64,000 nucleotides of DNA from Shewanella corallii (GCF_023349125.1 NZ_JAKIKT010000003.1:1-64000); one strand, 5' to 3'; positions 53,530-63,217 are shown, numbered from the stretch's first letter. Made by a program: numbers and translations. The notes: generated by a model from the letters alone, not told the origin.

Positions 53530-54717
53530 TCAGTCTCTCCCTGACGTCTTTGGATAGGCTTTTGGATACTTCTTAATATGTGCCTTTAATTCAGCCAATT
53601 GCTGTTTCAGCGCAGGCGTTGGTGTATCCAATACATCTTCAATCAACTCATCCAGCGACGGACAAGGGATCTTTTCTGAGACTTTTACCTGATCCAGGAC
53701 TTCCTGACGGTACTTTTCATAAAGAGCGGCATCATCTGCCTCTTTCAGCCACCCTTTATTGATCAGCCATAGCTTGAACCTTTGAACCGGGTCATGTTCA
53801 CGCCATTTGGCTTCTTCCTCTTTTGAGCGATAGCCGGATGGATCGTCTGAAGAGGAGTGAGCACCAAGACGGTAGGTCATAGCTTCAATCAGTACCGGCG
53901 CCTTATGCTCAAGTGCGTATGCCCTGGCCTGCTGGGTGGCGGCCAGTACCGCCAACATATCGTTACCGTCGATGCGAATCGTGTGCATGCCGTAACCCAC
54001 ACCACGGCTGGCGATACCGTCACCGGCAAACTGCTCTTCTGTGGGAGTGGAAATGGCGTAACCATTATTGCGACAGAAAAATATCACCGGGGCTTTGTGC
54101 ACTGCGGCCATGTTCAGGCCCGCATGGAAATCACCTTCCGAGGCGGCACCTTCACCGAAATAGCAGATTGCGACATTACGCTTACCCTGCATTTTCAGGC
54201 TGTAACCAACACCTGTTGCCTGTGGGATCTGGGTAGCCAGAGGAGAAGAGATAGTTTGGTAGTGAAGGTCAGCGCAGCCATAGTGAATGGGCATCTGTCT
54301 GCCTTTACCCAGATCCAGCGCGTTGCTGAACATCTGGTTCATAAATTGCTCAGTGGTGAAACCACGATAACGCAGTGCTGCATGCTCCCGGTATTGAGCC
54401 AGGATAACGTCCTCTTGGTCGAGACCAGCGGCACTGCCTATCACTGCCGCCTCTTCACCGGTACAGGTCATATAAAAACTGATGCGGCCCTGACGTTGGG
54501 CACCCAACATGCGCTCATCCAGAACACGGGTGAACACACAGGTATCATATATTTTCAAAGCTAACTGCTGATCGATAGTTGGCTCTATAGCGCCTTCGTA
54601 GGTCGTTCCATCGGCCTGCAGTATCTTAAGAATGGGAATTGACAGCGCATTGCCTTCAATAAAGTTGACACGATGCACCAGAGTCTGACGCTCGTCTTTT
54701 TGTGTTGCGTTGCTCAT
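53530..54717 (-). CDS. bkdA1: Branched-chain alpha-keto acid dehydrogenase E1 alpha
   Basis: A 395-residue E1-alpha subunit. The thiamine diphosphate motif is GEGAASEGDFHAGLN, ending in CRNNGYAIS, and the phosphorylation-loop region YRLGAHSSSDDPS is present. I chose the ATG at 54717, with AAAGAG before it, over an open start at 54768 that would cross the promoter. It leads the bkd operon; a LiuR-type palindrome lies about 90 bp upstream, which suggests induction by branched-chain amino acid breakdown. Confidence 0.93.
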   Translation of the reverse strand: MSNATQKDERQTLVHRVNFIEGNALSIPILKILQADGTTYEGAIEPTIDQQLALKIYDTCVFTRVLDERMLGAQRQGRISFYMTCTGEEAAVIGSAAGLDQEDVILAQYREHAALRYRGFTTEQFMNQMFSNALDLGKGRQMPIHYGCADLHYQTISSPLATQIPQATGVGYSLKMQGKRNVAICYFGEGAASEGDFHAGLNMAAVHKAPVIFFCRNNGYAISTPTEEQFAGDGIASRGVGYGMHTIRIDGNDMLAVLAATQQARAYALEHKAPVLIEAMTYRLGAHSSSDDPSGYRSKEEEAKWREHDPVQRFKLWLINKGWLKEADDAALYEKYRQEVLDQVKVSEKIPCPSLDELIEDVLDTPTPALKQQLAELKAHIKKYPKAYPKTSGRD

Positions 54718-54801
54718 ATTTTGCTCTTTATTATCCAGAGCAGGCGGGAAATCTCCCCTTCCCGACACTGCTCGCTGTGATTTCGATACGCAATCAGAAC
54801 A

Positions 54802-54815
54802 TTACGTTAACGTAA
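54802..54815. promoter_or_regulatory. Putative LiuR operator of the bkd operon
   Basis: TTACGTTAACGTAA, a perfect 14-base palindrome 85-98 bp before bkdA1. It fits the known TTTACGT-ACGTAAA-type site of LiuR, the MerR-family regulator of branched-chain amino acid degradation in gammaproteobacteria. Confidence 0.7.
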
Positions 54816-54881
54816 GCTAGCCAGCAACTTTTACACTTGGGCAATGCAGATCCTGCCCCTGCATGGCTTGTATAAATTGCT

Positions 54882-55928
54882 TTACATTACGTCGGGCTCA
54901 TCCACCTGCACCAGACACAGCAGGGTTCGCTGGCCGATCGGCACCTTGGCATTAGGAAAAACAATAGCTTCCCTGCTCTCTTCAACAACAACATCCTGGC
55001 CGCCATCCCGCGCCAACACCACACCTTTGCTGAAGCTGGTGAAGTTCTCCACGTCATTGGCGAAGGTAAACTCAAAGTCTTCAGTTTCCTTAACGATGGA
55101 GCGGCTGACCCGGTACAGATGCAGTCGCTTAGGGTTATAGGCCGGCATCTCAAGGGGCTTGCCGGTAATCAGATCTGTGAGCATCTGGTCCATGGCGATA
55201 AAGCGGGTCATATCGTTTTGTCCCATAGGGAACACTTTACCCAGCTCGATGGTGAAAGCGTCAGCACCATAGCCATTGGCAGAAAAATAGCTGAAAGTCG
55301 TGGTAGGCTCGTGGTGGAACAAGACGCAGTTTACACCCGCCGCATCGAGGAATCGTAACTGCTCGGCACTGTAAGGGCGACCATGGCGGTATGGGTAGAT
55401 AGCAAACTTTTCATACTTGGCGCCACGGATGGCGGTATGAAGGTCATAGTGGATTCTGTGTCTTGGCTCTGGCTCACCGGAAGGTTCGGCGCTGAAGAAG
55501 CCGTCTACCGCCTGCTCCAGTCTTTTGGCTCTGTGGCGCTCTGGGTTTGTCAGGCCTTCACCCCGGGAATGCTCTCCACTGAACAGACGATTAAGATTTT
55601 CATCAACGATACGGGTGCCGTTGAACATGGCATGAGGATTACCAAACAGGAACATGACTCTGTGGCTGGTACGTATCTCCTGATTCAGCAATCGCTTAAT
55701 CAGGCCGTTACAAAGCTCAATGGGAGCTGTCTCATTACCGTGTACACCGGAAGAGAGCACAATATCCTTATTTCCCGGATTCAGTGGTTCAAAAACCAGA
55801 ATCCCTGTGTCCTGTATTTCGACTCGGGTATGGTCACCAAGCACCATGGATTCTGGTTTTGCCAGTCCATCGGGATGTGCCAGGGTCAGAGCCAGAAAAT
55901 CCTTTGAAGTCATCAGGGTCTTTAGCAT
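54882..55928 (-). CDS. astE: Succinylglutamate desuccinylase
   Basis: A 348-residue zinc enzyme of the AstE/aspartoacylase family. The zinc ligands are in [14 protein letters not shown] (His and Glu) and in YDLHTAIRG (His); the catalytic Glu is in [10 protein letters not shown] and NLNRLFSG is the arginine-binding segment. It performs the last step of the arginine succinyltransferase pathway, giving glutamate and succinate. ATG at 55928 follows AAGGAG. The other ast genes are not near, so it is an isolated member of the pathway here. Confidence 0.92.
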   Translation of the reverse strand: MLKTLMTSKDFLALTLAHPDGLAKPESMVLGDHTRVEIQDTGILVFEPLNPGNKDIVLSSGVHGNETAPIELCNGLIKRLLNQEIRTSHRVMFLFGNPHAMFNGTRIVDENLNRLFSGEHSRGEGLTNPERHRAKRLEQAVDGFFSAEPSGEPEPRHRIHYDLHTAIRGAKYEKFAIYPYRHGRPYSAEQLRFLDAAGVNCVLFHHEPTTTFSYFSANGYGADAFTIELGKVFPMGQNDMTRFIAMDQMLTDLITGKPLEMPAYNPKRLHLYRVSRSIVKETEDFEFTFANDVENFTSFSKGVVLARDGGQDVVVEESREAIVFPNAKVPIGQRTLLCLVQVDEPDVM

Positions 55929-56166
55929 TAATAGCTCCTTGTTATTTTTGTGTTTCCCTGTATCGCAAAATTTAATTTGCCGATTACCAGTGATTGCAGG
56001 CAATCATAACACAGATTTTTCATCATCAAGTCAGAGCCTTAGCAATTGACACAATCTATTCAAACAAAAACTTTATTCCAGCCACTTGCAATCCAATCAG
56101 GTTTGAAACAACATAAGACGTATAGACGGCTGAACGTCTTTACGTTTATTTTTATGGAGAGCAAAT

Positions 56167-56649
56167 ATGGCACAGGCAACTTTTGGCGCAGGCTGTTTCT
56201 GGGGCGTTGAACATTTCTTTCGTCAGATTGAAGGCGTAACAGATGTGACCTGTGGCTATATGGGCGGCAATGACAAGTACACCGACTATCAAAGTGTAAA
56301 GTCCGGGACGACCGGGCATGCGGAGGTGGTTCAGGTAGAGTACGACGAGGACAAGGTTAGTTTTGAGACGCTGCTGACCGTGTTTTGGCAAAATCACAAC
56401 CCCACTACCCTTAATCAACAAGGCGGGGATATCGGTAGTCAGTATCGCAGCACCATCTTTTTCCACGACAGGATTCAAAAGCAGCAGGCTGAAGCATCAA
56501 AGCTGGCGTTGATAAAAAGCGAGCGTTGGGGTCTTAAGCAGATAGTGACAGAGATAGTCCCTGCCGCCAGGTTTCATGAAGCGGAAGCCTACCATCAGAA
56601 TTACCTGGCCAAAAACGAACTGCCCAGCTGCCATATCTTTTATGGTTAA
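56167..56649 (+). CDS. msrA: Peptide methionine sulfoxide reductase A
   Basis: A 160-residue MsrA that reduces the S-form of methionine sulfoxide in proteins. The catalytic motif GCFWGVEHFF holds the nucleophilic Cys near residue 10, and GYMGG, YEDKVSF-like and FHEAEAYHQNYL follow. Recycling Cys is not obvious except in PSCHIFYG at the end, so a thioredoxin-linked mechanism with that residue is likely. Start supported by GGAGAG. Confidence 0.94.
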   Translation: MAQATFGAGCFWGVEHFFRQIEGVTDVTCGYMGGNDKYTDYQSVKSGTTGHAEVVQVEYDEDKVSFETLLTVFWQNHNPTTLNQQGGDIGSQYRSTIFFHDRIQKQQAEASKLALIKSERWGLKQIVTEIVPAARFHEAEAYHQNYLAKNELPSCHIFYG

Positions 56650-56684
56650 ATCCTTAGAGCGATCAATCATATCGCAATAAAAAC

Positions 56685-56713
56685 AAAAGCCCGCAGATAT
56701 GCGGGCTTTTTCT
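56685..56713. terminator. Terminator of msrA
   Basis: AAGCCCGC and GCGGGCTT form an eight-base-pair stem with a six-base loop, followed by TTTTTC. A-rich sequence on the other side may let it work for the minus-strand pgm gene too, which stops at 56768. Confidence 0.88.
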
Positions 56714-56767
56714 GGTTAACCAGTCAATCCAGATTCGGGTACAGGCAAGTAAACTAACTCTGGAATC

Positions 56768-58435
56768 TTATCGTTTCAGCACAGCATCCAGCATGGCTTT
56801 GGCATCCGCCAGTAACTGCTTTAAATGGGCTTCGCTGACAAAGCTCTCTGCATACAACTTGAACAGCGCTTCAGTACCCGATGGCCTGGCGGCAAACCAA
56901 CCATTGTCCGTGGTGACCTTTAAACCGCCAATAGCAGCGCCGTTACCCGGAGCATGACTGAGCACAGCAGTGATCTTATCACCGGCCAACTCAGTGGCAT
57001 CCAGCGAGTCAGCATTAAGAGCGGAAAACTTCGCTTTTTTGGCAGCGCTGATAGGACTGTCAATTCGGGTATAAAAACTGGTACCGAATTGTTCGGTCAG
57101 TCTCTGATAATGCTCTGCAGGGTTTTTACCTGTCACAGCCAGGATCTCTGCAGCCAACAAACACAGAATGAAACCGTCTTTGTCGGTACACCAGGTTTGA
57201 CCGTCCAGTTGCAGAAATGCGGCGCCGGCGCTCTCTTCACCACCAAAGGCAATAGACTGATCTGCCAGACCATCGACAAACCACTTAAAGCCAACCGGGA
57301 CTTCCATCAGGGTTTTGCCGTGGGATGCACAAATACGATCTATCATGGCGCTGGACACCAGCGTCTTACCTATCGCTTTGTCCGCTGCCCACTGCGGTCT
57401 GTGGGTCACCAGATAATCGATAGCAACCGCGAGGAAATGGTTGGGGTTCATCAAGCCCCCCTTCACATCGCCTCGTGCAGGACAAACGATGCCATGACGA
57501 TCAAAGTCAGGATCATTCCCCAGGCAGAGATCAAATTTGTCGGCATGGGCCAACAGTCCTGCCATCGCAAAGGGTGATGAGCAATCCATGCGGATCTTGC
57601 CATCCTTATCCAGCGTCATAAAACCAAACGCCGGGTCCACCTTGTCATTCAGTACAGTGATATTCAGACCATAGCGCTGGGCAATTTTATCCCAGTAATA
57701 GATACCTGAACCGCCGAGTGGATCGACACCAATTTTGATACCGGCATCAGCGATAGCTTTCAAATCGATGACATTTTCCAGGGCGTCGATATAGGGACCA
57801 TACAGGTCAACATGTTTAACATAGCCTGTGGTTAACGCCACCTCTATGTTGGCACGTTTTACGCCTTCAAGTTGAGCTTCGAGGTATTCATTGGCACGCT
57901 GCTCAACCCAGGATGTAATCTCACCTTCAGCCGGTCCACCGTGAGGTGGGTTGTACTTAATACCGCCGTCCCGTGGAGGGTTATGGGAGGGGGTAATAAT
58001 CACCCCATCCAGCAGGCCTTTGTCAGAGCTGTGCTTACCCCGGTTGGCGGCCACCAGATACTGGCTGACCACAGGGGTAGGCACATAAGCATCGTCCAAC
58101 TGCGCAATCACAGTCACCTGATTGGCAACCAATACTTCGATAGCCGTAATATAAGCCGCCTGCGACAGAGCGTGGGTATCCATGCCCAATACCAAACCAC
58201 CGTCTATTCCCTTCGATTTGCGGTAATCCACCACAGCCTGAGTAATGGCCATAATGTGCGACTCATTGAAGCTTGAGTCTGCTGCACAGCCCCTGTGACC
58301 GGATGTACCAAAGCTGACCCTTTGGTCCGCCTTGGTCATGTCCGGAACCAGACGGAAATATTGACTTATCAGCTTGGGAATATTGGTTAAATCGGATTGC
58401 AGCGCAGGCTTACCCGCCCTCTTATGACTGGCCAA
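56768..58435 (-). CDS. pgm: Phosphoglucomutase (alpha-D-glucose)
   Basis: A 555-residue alpha-phosphohexomutase that interconverts glucose 1- and 6-phosphate. VSFGTSGHRG is near residue 42, the active phosphoserine is in ITPSHNPPRDGG, metal ligands are in GNDPDFDRHG, sugar binding in FGGEESAG and phosphate binding in RPSGTEALFKLY. It lies 19 bp after seqA, as in many gammaproteobacteria. Confidence 0.95.
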   Translation of the reverse strand: MASHKRAGKPALQSDLTNIPKLISQYFRLVPDMTKADQRVSFGTSGHRGCAADSSFNESHIMAITQAVVDYRKSKGIDGGLVLGMDTHALSQAAYITAIEVLVANQVTVIAQLDDAYVPTPVVSQYLVAANRGKHSSDKGLLDGVIITPSHNPPRDGGIKYNPPHGGPAEGEITSWVEQRANEYLEAQLEGVKRANIEVALTTGYVKHVDLYGPYIDALENVIDLKAIADAGIKIGVDPLGGSGIYYWDKIAQRYGLNITVLNDKVDPAFGFMTLDKDGKIRMDCSSPFAMAGLLAHADKFDLCLGNDPDFDRHGIVCPARGDVKGGLMNPNHFLAVAIDYLVTHRPQWAADKAIGKTLVSSAMIDRICASHGKTLMEVPVGFKWFVDGLADQSIAFGGEESAGAAFLQLDGQTWCTDKDGFILCLLAAEILAVTGKNPAEHYQRLTEQFGTSFYTRIDSPISAAKKAKFSALNADSLDATELAGDKITAVLSHAPGNGAAIGGLKVTTDNGWFAARPSGTEALFKLYAESFVSEAHLKQLLADAKAMLDAVLKR

Positions 58436-58454
58436 ACTTTGACTCCACTATTAA

Positions 58455-59024
58455 CTAAACACGTTCTGCCAGCTTGCTGGCCTGGATTTCAGATGCACCA
58501 AACTGCTCCAGTACTTCACTGAGAATATTGCGTTTTTTGGCAGTATTGTTGTTGGTGGTCACCCAGTAGCCACTGTTGCCGATCTCTTTTGGATTGGCTG
58601 ATTTGCTGGCATTAAGCAGCGCGTCTTTGGACGTTGCAAAATAGAGACGATCACGCCCCTGAACCTGCAACACTTTATCGAAACCGTTACCGGATGACAG
58701 GTAAAGAGTTTCCAGAATAAACAGAAAACGGCCTACAGCACCCTTTTGAGCTTCCAATTGAGCTTCATTAACCAACTCATCAAAGGCGATAACGGTATTG
58801 GTGTTTACCTGGGCGGTTTCTGCGACTTCGTGGTTCGCTTTCAGTTCCTGGACTTCTTCAACTTCCTTGCCTGGATGACTGATATCTTCAGGCACTTCCA
58901 ATGGCGCCTGTTCAACAGTCAATCCCAATAAACGACGCAGAATATCCGAGGCACTCTCGCCAATACGTTCAGTTTTGCTGGCAATGTAGCGATACAGCTC
59001 CTCATCAACCTCGATATATTTCAT
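58455..59024 (-). CDS. seqA: Replication initiation regulator SeqA
   Basis: A 189-residue SeqA, which binds hemimethylated GATC sites and delays re-initiation at oriC. The N-terminal oligomerisation motif MKYIEVDEELYRYIASKTERIGESASDILRRLLG is clear, an acidic linker follows, and the C-terminal DNA-binding part has FLFILETLYLSS and TNNNTAKKRNIL. It heads the seqA-pgm operon. Confidence 0.94.
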   Translation of the reverse strand: MKYIEVDEELYRYIASKTERIGESASDILRRLLGLTVEQAPLEVPEDISHPGKEVEEVQELKANHEVAETAQVNTNTVIAFDELVNEAQLEAQKGAVGRFLFILETLYLSSGNGFDKVLQVQGRDRLYFATSKDALLNASKSANPKEIGNSGYWVTTNNNTAKKRNILSEVLEQFGASEIQASKLAERV

Positions 59025-59342
59025 GAGCAGTTTTCCTATTGATAACTCTTGTCACCTGTTCCACAACGGTTGGCGGAACAATTAAAGGCGATCAGTGTAT
59101 GTCAGATTTAACAGATTGATAAGCGCCATGATAATGAAAAATCGTTGGATTCTGCTCTACCGGCCAGTTTTCCCCCGTTGCAGCACAGTGTGTAATCAAC
59201 AAAGCCTGCTCAGGGAGGCCAGGGATGGTGCCGCTTTTGACAGAATCTTTTTCCAACGCCTTAATTAAACTGCTCTAAAACTGTTATTCAATTCAAAAAA
59301 AAGGCAAAATCCTGACCAATTTCAAAAGCTGGAGATCGATAC
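59025..59342. other. Divergent promoter region seqA-ybfF
   Basis: 318 bases without a gene. It must hold the promoters for seqA (minus) and ybfF (plus); an AT-rich stretch with an A8 run at about 59297-59304 lies near ybfF. No operator or RNA was recognised. Confidence 0.6.
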
Positions 59343-60137
59343 GTGGGACAACCGCAGATACATTATGAAGTCAGTGGTGAAGGCAGTGACATCATCCTTA
59401 TTCATGGACTGTTTGGGAATCTCGATAACCTTAAAGGCCTGGGGCGTCAGCTGGAACAAAAGTATCGTGTTTGGCGTATCGATCTGCCCAACCACGGGCT
59501 AAGTGAGCACACCCATGATATGCACTATGGTGCCATGGCTGAGGCCTTGACCGGGTTTATGGATAGGAAGGGGCTGACCTGCTCCCATCTGGTTGGCCAT
59601 TCAATGGGGGGAAAAGTAGCCATGGCCGTCGCTTTGACCCAAGCGGCGCGGGTCGAGAGTTTGGTGGCAGCTGATATCGCACCGGTTCCCTATCACGCCA
59701 GACACACTAAAGTATTTGAAGGCATGACCAGCCTGCCCCTCGATAGCATTAAAGATAGACGAGATGCGCTGACCCACCTGCTTGATTCAGGTATAGATGA
59801 AGGTACAGCCCAGTTCCTGCTCAAGAACTTACAACGCGGCGACGAGGGTTTTGGCTGGAAACTGAACCTCAGTGGATTGCAGGAATGCTATTCTCATCTG
59901 ATCGATTGGCCGTATACAGGACTAAAATATGAGGGGCCAACCTTGTTTGTTCGTGGCGATCAATCAGACTATGTACTGAGTGACCACAGGCAGGCGATTC
60001 TGGCACAGTTTCCCAGTGTCCAGGCAAAAACCATTGTAGGGACAGGACATTGGCTCCATGCACAGAAGCCGGCTCAGTTTAACCGTATAGTTGAACACTT
60101 TATCGACAAAGCCGACAATCAGGGGCCGGAAGCCTGA
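59343..60137 (+). CDS. ybfF: Alpha/beta-hydrolase YbfF
   Basis: A 264-residue esterase. GTG start at 59343, with GGAG eight bases before. IHGLFGNLDNLKGLG is the oxyanion region, LVGHSMGGKVAM holds the nucleophile Ser, and TGHWLHAQKP the catalytic His. It resembles YbfF, a broad acyl-CoA and ester thioesterase, and sits in the usual place opposite seqA-pgm. Confidence 0.91.
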   Translation: MGQPQIHYEVSGEGSDIILIHGLFGNLDNLKGLGRQLEQKYRVWRIDLPNHGLSEHTHDMHYGAMAEALTGFMDRKGLTCSHLVGHSMGGKVAMAVALTQAARVESLVAADIAPVPYHARHTKVFEGMTSLPLDSIKDRRDALTHLLDSGIDEGTAQFLLKNLQRGDEGFGWKLNLSGLQECYSHLIDWPYTGLKYEGPTLFVRGDQSDYVLSDHRQAILAQFPSVQAKTIVGTGHWLHAQKPAQFNRIVEHFIDKADNQGPEA

Positions 60138-60218
60138 TGTGGAATATAGCTCTGCCACACTTGATATGATATATTCCCGCCTCTTTTGACCCCGGGCAGC
60201 ACAGAAGGATGAAAATGC

Positions 60219-60440
60219 ATGCTGAATCAGTACATGGAACAGATTGAAACCCTTGGCCTGAATCTGTTTTTTGCAGCGATATTTTTCTTTATCGGGATGG
60301 CCATCCGGGATGTACTGAAACAGGGAAATGTCCCCAAGTTCGGTCAATATATTGTTTGGTTAGTGCTCTTTCTCGGCTGTGCCGGGTTTGTGGCAAAAGG
60401 TATTATCCAGTTTACCTGGGAATCCTCGGGTATTGGTTAA
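60219..60440 (+). CDS. DUF2788 small membrane protein
   Basis: A 73-residue protein with two membrane helices (about 15-32 and 46-64) matching the DUF2788 family. AAGGA lies ten bases before the ATG. The function is unknown. It stands 11 bp before ybfE and is probably in the ybfF-ybfE operon. Confidence 0.85.
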   Translation: MLNQYMEQIETLGLNLFFAAIFFFIGMAIRDVLKQGNVPKFGQYIVWLVLFLGCAGFVAKGIIQFTWESSGIG

Positions 60441-60451
60441 ACGACAACAAC

Positions 60452-60724
60452 ATGGCTAAAGAAGCAACAGACAGAACAACGATTGACCTGTTTGCCAATG
60501 AAAAGCGACGCGGACGCCCCAGGACCAATCCTCTGCCCCGCGAACAGCAACTCAAGGTCAATAAACGCAATCAAATCCAGCGGGATAAAGCGAAGGGCTT
60601 GAAGCGGATAGAGTTAAAAGTGTCACAAGAATTATATGACGCCTTGAACCGCGAAGCGCTGGCCAGTAACATCAGCCGCAGCCAGTTAATCGAATTACTC
60701 CTGCTCAAGCAAATCGACTGCTGA
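60452..60724 (+). CDS. ybfE: YbfE family ribbon-helix-helix protein
   Basis: A 90-residue basic protein starting MAKEATDRTTIDLFANEKRRGRPRTNP. A GRPR AT-hook-like segment is followed by a C-terminal ribbon-helix-helix (RIELKVSQELYDALNREALASNISRSQLIELLLLKQ), so DNA binding is likely. YbfE is LexA-regulated in Escherichia coli, but I saw no LexA box here. The ATG at 60452 is preferred; the frame is open further upstream inside the DUF2788 gene. It precedes fldA by 57 bp. Confidence 0.88.
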   Translation: MAKEATDRTTIDLFANEKRRGRPRTNPLPREQQLKVNKRNQIQRDKAKGLKRIELKVSQELYDALNREALASNISRSQLIELLLLKQIDC

Positions 60725-60781
60725 CAGTTTTTGTACCACGATAGACGTGACAACGCGCATTAAACACATTAAGGAAAGACA

Positions 60782-61309
60782 ATGGCAACTGTAGGTCTTT
60801 TTTTCGGTAGTGATACAGGTAACACCGAAGCTGTAGCCAAAATGATCCAGAAAAAACTGGGTAAGCAAATGGTTGATGTAAAAGACATCGCCAAGAGCAC
60901 CAAAGAAGAGATCGCTGAGTTCGATCTGCTGATTTTCGGTATCCCGACCTGGTACTATGGTGAAGCACAGTGCGATTGGGATGACTTCTTCCCTGAGCTG
61001 GAGCAGATCGACTTTAACGACAAGTTGGTCGCTATTTTCGGTTGTGGCGATCAGGAAGACTATGCTGAGTACTTCCTGGATGCCATGGGCATGGTGGGTG
61101 ACATCGTTCAGGCCCGTGGCGGTATCATCATCGGCCACTGGTCTACTGAAGGTTACGAGTTCGAAGCCTCCAAAGCACAGGTTGATGACAACCACTTCAT
61201 CGGTCTGGGTATTGACGAAGATCGTCAGCCAGAACTGACCGAAGAGCGTGTTGACGCCTGGGTTAAACAAATTTACGAAGAGATGTGTCTGGCTGAGCTG
61301 GAAGACTAA
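60782..61309 (+). CDS. fldA: Flavodoxin I
   Basis: A 175-residue long-chain flavodoxin. The FMN phosphate loop is FFGSDTGNTEAVAKM near residue 8, and PTWYYGEAQCDWDDF and GCGDQEDYAEYFLDAM hold the isoalloxazine-stacking residues. It donates electrons to IspG/IspH, pyruvate formate-lyase activation and others. AAGGAAAG precedes the ATG. Confidence 0.95.
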   Translation: MATVGLFFGSDTGNTEAVAKMIQKKLGKQMVDVKDIAKSTKEEIAEFDLLIFGIPTWYYGEAQCDWDDFFPELEQIDFNDKLVAIFGCGDQEDYAEYFLDAMGMVGDIVQARGGIIIGHWSTEGYEFEASKAQVDDNHFIGLGIDEDRQPELTEERVDAWVKQIYEEMCLAELED

Positions 61310-61334
61310 TCCAGGCTCCGGCAGCAACTCTGAC

Positions 61335-61361
61335 AAAGGCGGCAATGCAGCCGCCTTTTCT
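61335..61361 (+). terminator. Rho-independent terminator of fldA
   Basis: AAAGGCGGC and GCCGCCTTT form a nine-base-pair stem with a six-base loop, followed by TTCTGT. Confidence 0.85.
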
Positions 61362-61382
61362 GTATCCCGTCCTGACAAATCT

Positions 61383-62555
61383 ATGACTACAACTTCTTCG
61401 AATCATTGGGACATCTTCTGCGCCGTCGTCGACAATTACGGTGATATCGGCGTGACCTGGCGTCTGGCCAAGCAGCTTGCCAATGAATTCAGTATCAAGG
61501 TCAACCTTTGGGTCGATGACCTTGGCAGCTTTGCTCATATACTGCCGACTCTTGACCCGGCCTCTCACAGCCAGACCATTCAGGGCGTCACCATTAAACA
61601 ATGGAACCAGCCACTGGATCTCCCCTATTCACCGGGCGCAGTCCTGATTGAGGCTTTTGCCTGCGAACTGCCCGATGAAGTGAAGACCCGACTGGCCCCC
61701 GTCAAGTCGACAAACCCAGTTAAACCACCCGTATGGCTGAATCTGGAATACCTGAGCGCCGAAGATTGGGTAGAAGGCTGTCATGGGTTACCCTCGTTCC
61801 AGCCCAACGGTGTTGATAAGTTCTTTTATATGCCGGGCTTTACCGAGAAAACCGGTGGCCTTATCTGTGAGTCCGATCTGTTTGCCCAGCGGGATGCCTG
61901 GCAGGCTGACAGTGCAAACAGGCTATCACTGTTTAAAAAGCTCGGGCTGAGCGGAATAGAGCAGCACCATAAGGTGATCAGCATCTTCAGCTATGAGACT
62001 GAAGCGCTGTCAGCACTTTGCCAATATTGGGCCAAAGGAAGTGAACCTGTCCATGCCCTGATACCAAAAGGTCGCAGCTTTAACAGCCTGCAATCCCTGT
62101 TGCCCTGTGATATTGACCAACTGGTACCGGGACAACAGCTTAGCCAGGGAAATCTCACTATCCACGTGCTGCCGATGACAGACCAACAAGGGTATGACCG
62201 CCTGCTGTGGAGCTGTGACTTCAATATCGTGCGGGGGGAAGACTCTTTCCTTAGGGCCCAATGGGCCGCCAGACCTTTCATTTGGCATATATATCAACAG
62301 GAAGATGATTATCATCTGGTAAAATTAGAAGCTTTTATGCGACTTTACTGCGATAATCTGGCCTTTGAGTCTGCTGAAGGCTGGCGACAACTGAATCTGG
62401 CTTTCAACCAGCAGCGCACAGATGCTGTGGTTGAACAGTGGCAAAACATTAATTCTGTTGGTGTGGACCTGTTGGCCCATGCCAAACAATGGCCAATCGA
62501 TGCTTTAAAGACGGTAGATTTAGCCTCACGGCTAGTGCAATTCGTCCAAAAATAG
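61383..62555 (+). CDS. earP: EF-P arginine rhamnosyltransferase EarP
   Basis: A 390-residue GT104-type enzyme that puts rhamnose on Arg32 of elongation factor P. The start WDIFCAVVDNYGDIGVTWRLAKQL carries the conserved Asp that acts as base, and the C-terminal GEDSFLRAQWAARPFIWHIYQQ contains the nucleotide-sugar site. I start it at 61383, after the fldA terminator; the frame continues upstream into fldA but is a shadow. It lies 49 bp before efp, the usual pairing. Confidence 0.93.
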   Translation: MTTTSSNHWDIFCAVVDNYGDIGVTWRLAKQLANEFSIKVNLWVDDLGSFAHILPTLDPASHSQTIQGVTIKQWNQPLDLPYSPGAVLIEAFACELPDEVKTRLAPVKSTNPVKPPVWLNLEYLSAEDWVEGCHGLPSFQPNGVDKFFYMPGFTEKTGGLICESDLFAQRDAWQADSANRLSLFKKLGLSGIEQHHKVISIFSYETEALSALCQYWAKGSEPVHALIPKGRSFNSLQSLLPCDIDQLVPGQQLSQGNLTIHVLPMTDQQGYDRLLWSCDFNIVRGEDSFLRAQWAARPFIWHIYQQEDDYHLVKLEAFMRLYCDNLAFESAEGWRQLNLAFNQQRTDAVVEQWQNINSVGVDLLAHAKQWPIDALKTVDLASRLVQFVQK

Positions 62556-62604
62556 TTAAGATACCGCCTTATAGTAAAACGTCCAATATATAGGAAATTT
62601 AGCA

Positions 62605-63168
62605 ATGAAAACTGCTCATGAAATCCGTCCAGGTAACGTGATCATGTTTAACGACAGCCCATGGGTTGTACAGAAGACTGAAACTACCCGTTCCGGCCGT
62701 AACGCTGCTATCGTGAAAATGAAACTGAAGCACGTTCTGATCGACTCCTCCACTGAAACCACCTTCAAAGGTGAAGACAAGATGGACGTAATCGTTCTGG
62801 AGCGTCTGGACTGCACTTACTCTTACTACGCAGATCCTATGTACGTATTCATGGATTCTGAGTACAACCAGTACGACGTTGAAGCTGACAACATGGGCGA
62901 CGCTGCCAAGTACATCGTTGACGGCATGACTGAAGAGTGTCAGGTAACCTTCTACGAAGGTAAGGCTATCTCTGTTGAACTGCCTACCACCATCGTTCGT
63001 GAAGTTGGCTACACTGAGCCAGCTGCTCGTGGTGATACCTCTGGCAAGGTAATGAAGCCTGCCAAGATCGTTGGAAGCGATCTGGAAGTGATGGTTGCTG
63101 AATTCGTTAAAGAAGGCGACAAGATCGAAATCGACACCCGTACCGGTGAATTCAAGAAGCGCGTTTAA
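62605..63168 (+). CDS. efp: Elongation factor P
   Basis: A 187-residue EF-P with its KOW-like first domain and two OB domains. The tip loop reads [12 protein letters not shown], so position 32 is Arg and not the Lys that EpmA modifies. This is the class rhamnosylated by EarP, whose gene is just upstream. EF-P relieves ribosome stalling at proline runs. AGGAAAT precedes the ATG. Confidence 0.96.
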   Translation: MKTAHEIRPGNVIMFNDSPWVVQKTETTRSGRNAAIVKMKLKHVLIDSSTETTFKGEDKMDVIVLERLDCTYSYYADPMYVFMDSEYNQYDVEADNMGDAAKYIVDGMTEECQVTFYEGKAISVELPTTIVREVGYTEPAARGDTSGKVMKPAKIVGSDLEVMVAEFVKEGDKIEIDTRTGEFKKRV

Positions 63169-63187
63169 TTCCGCCCTCTGAATATTG

Positions 63188-63217
63188 AAAACCAGCGCCA
63201 ACGCGCTGGTTTTTTTG
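63188..63217 (+). terminator. Rho-independent terminator of efp
   Basis: AACCAGCGC and GCGCTGGTT form a nine-base-pair stem with a four-base loop, followed by T7. Confidence 0.9.

Noticed and set aside
53857..54564. Plus-strand open frame of 235 codons
   Set aside because: Antisense shadow of bkdA1.
55965..55980. GCAAAATTTAATTTGC, an imperfect palindrome before astE that could be an ArgR box
   Set aside because: It does not fit the ArgR consensus well, and no second box is adjacent.
61248..61382. Upstream extension of the earP reading frame
   Set aside because: It runs through the end of fldA and its terminator; EarP proteins start at the MTTTSSNHWDIF region.
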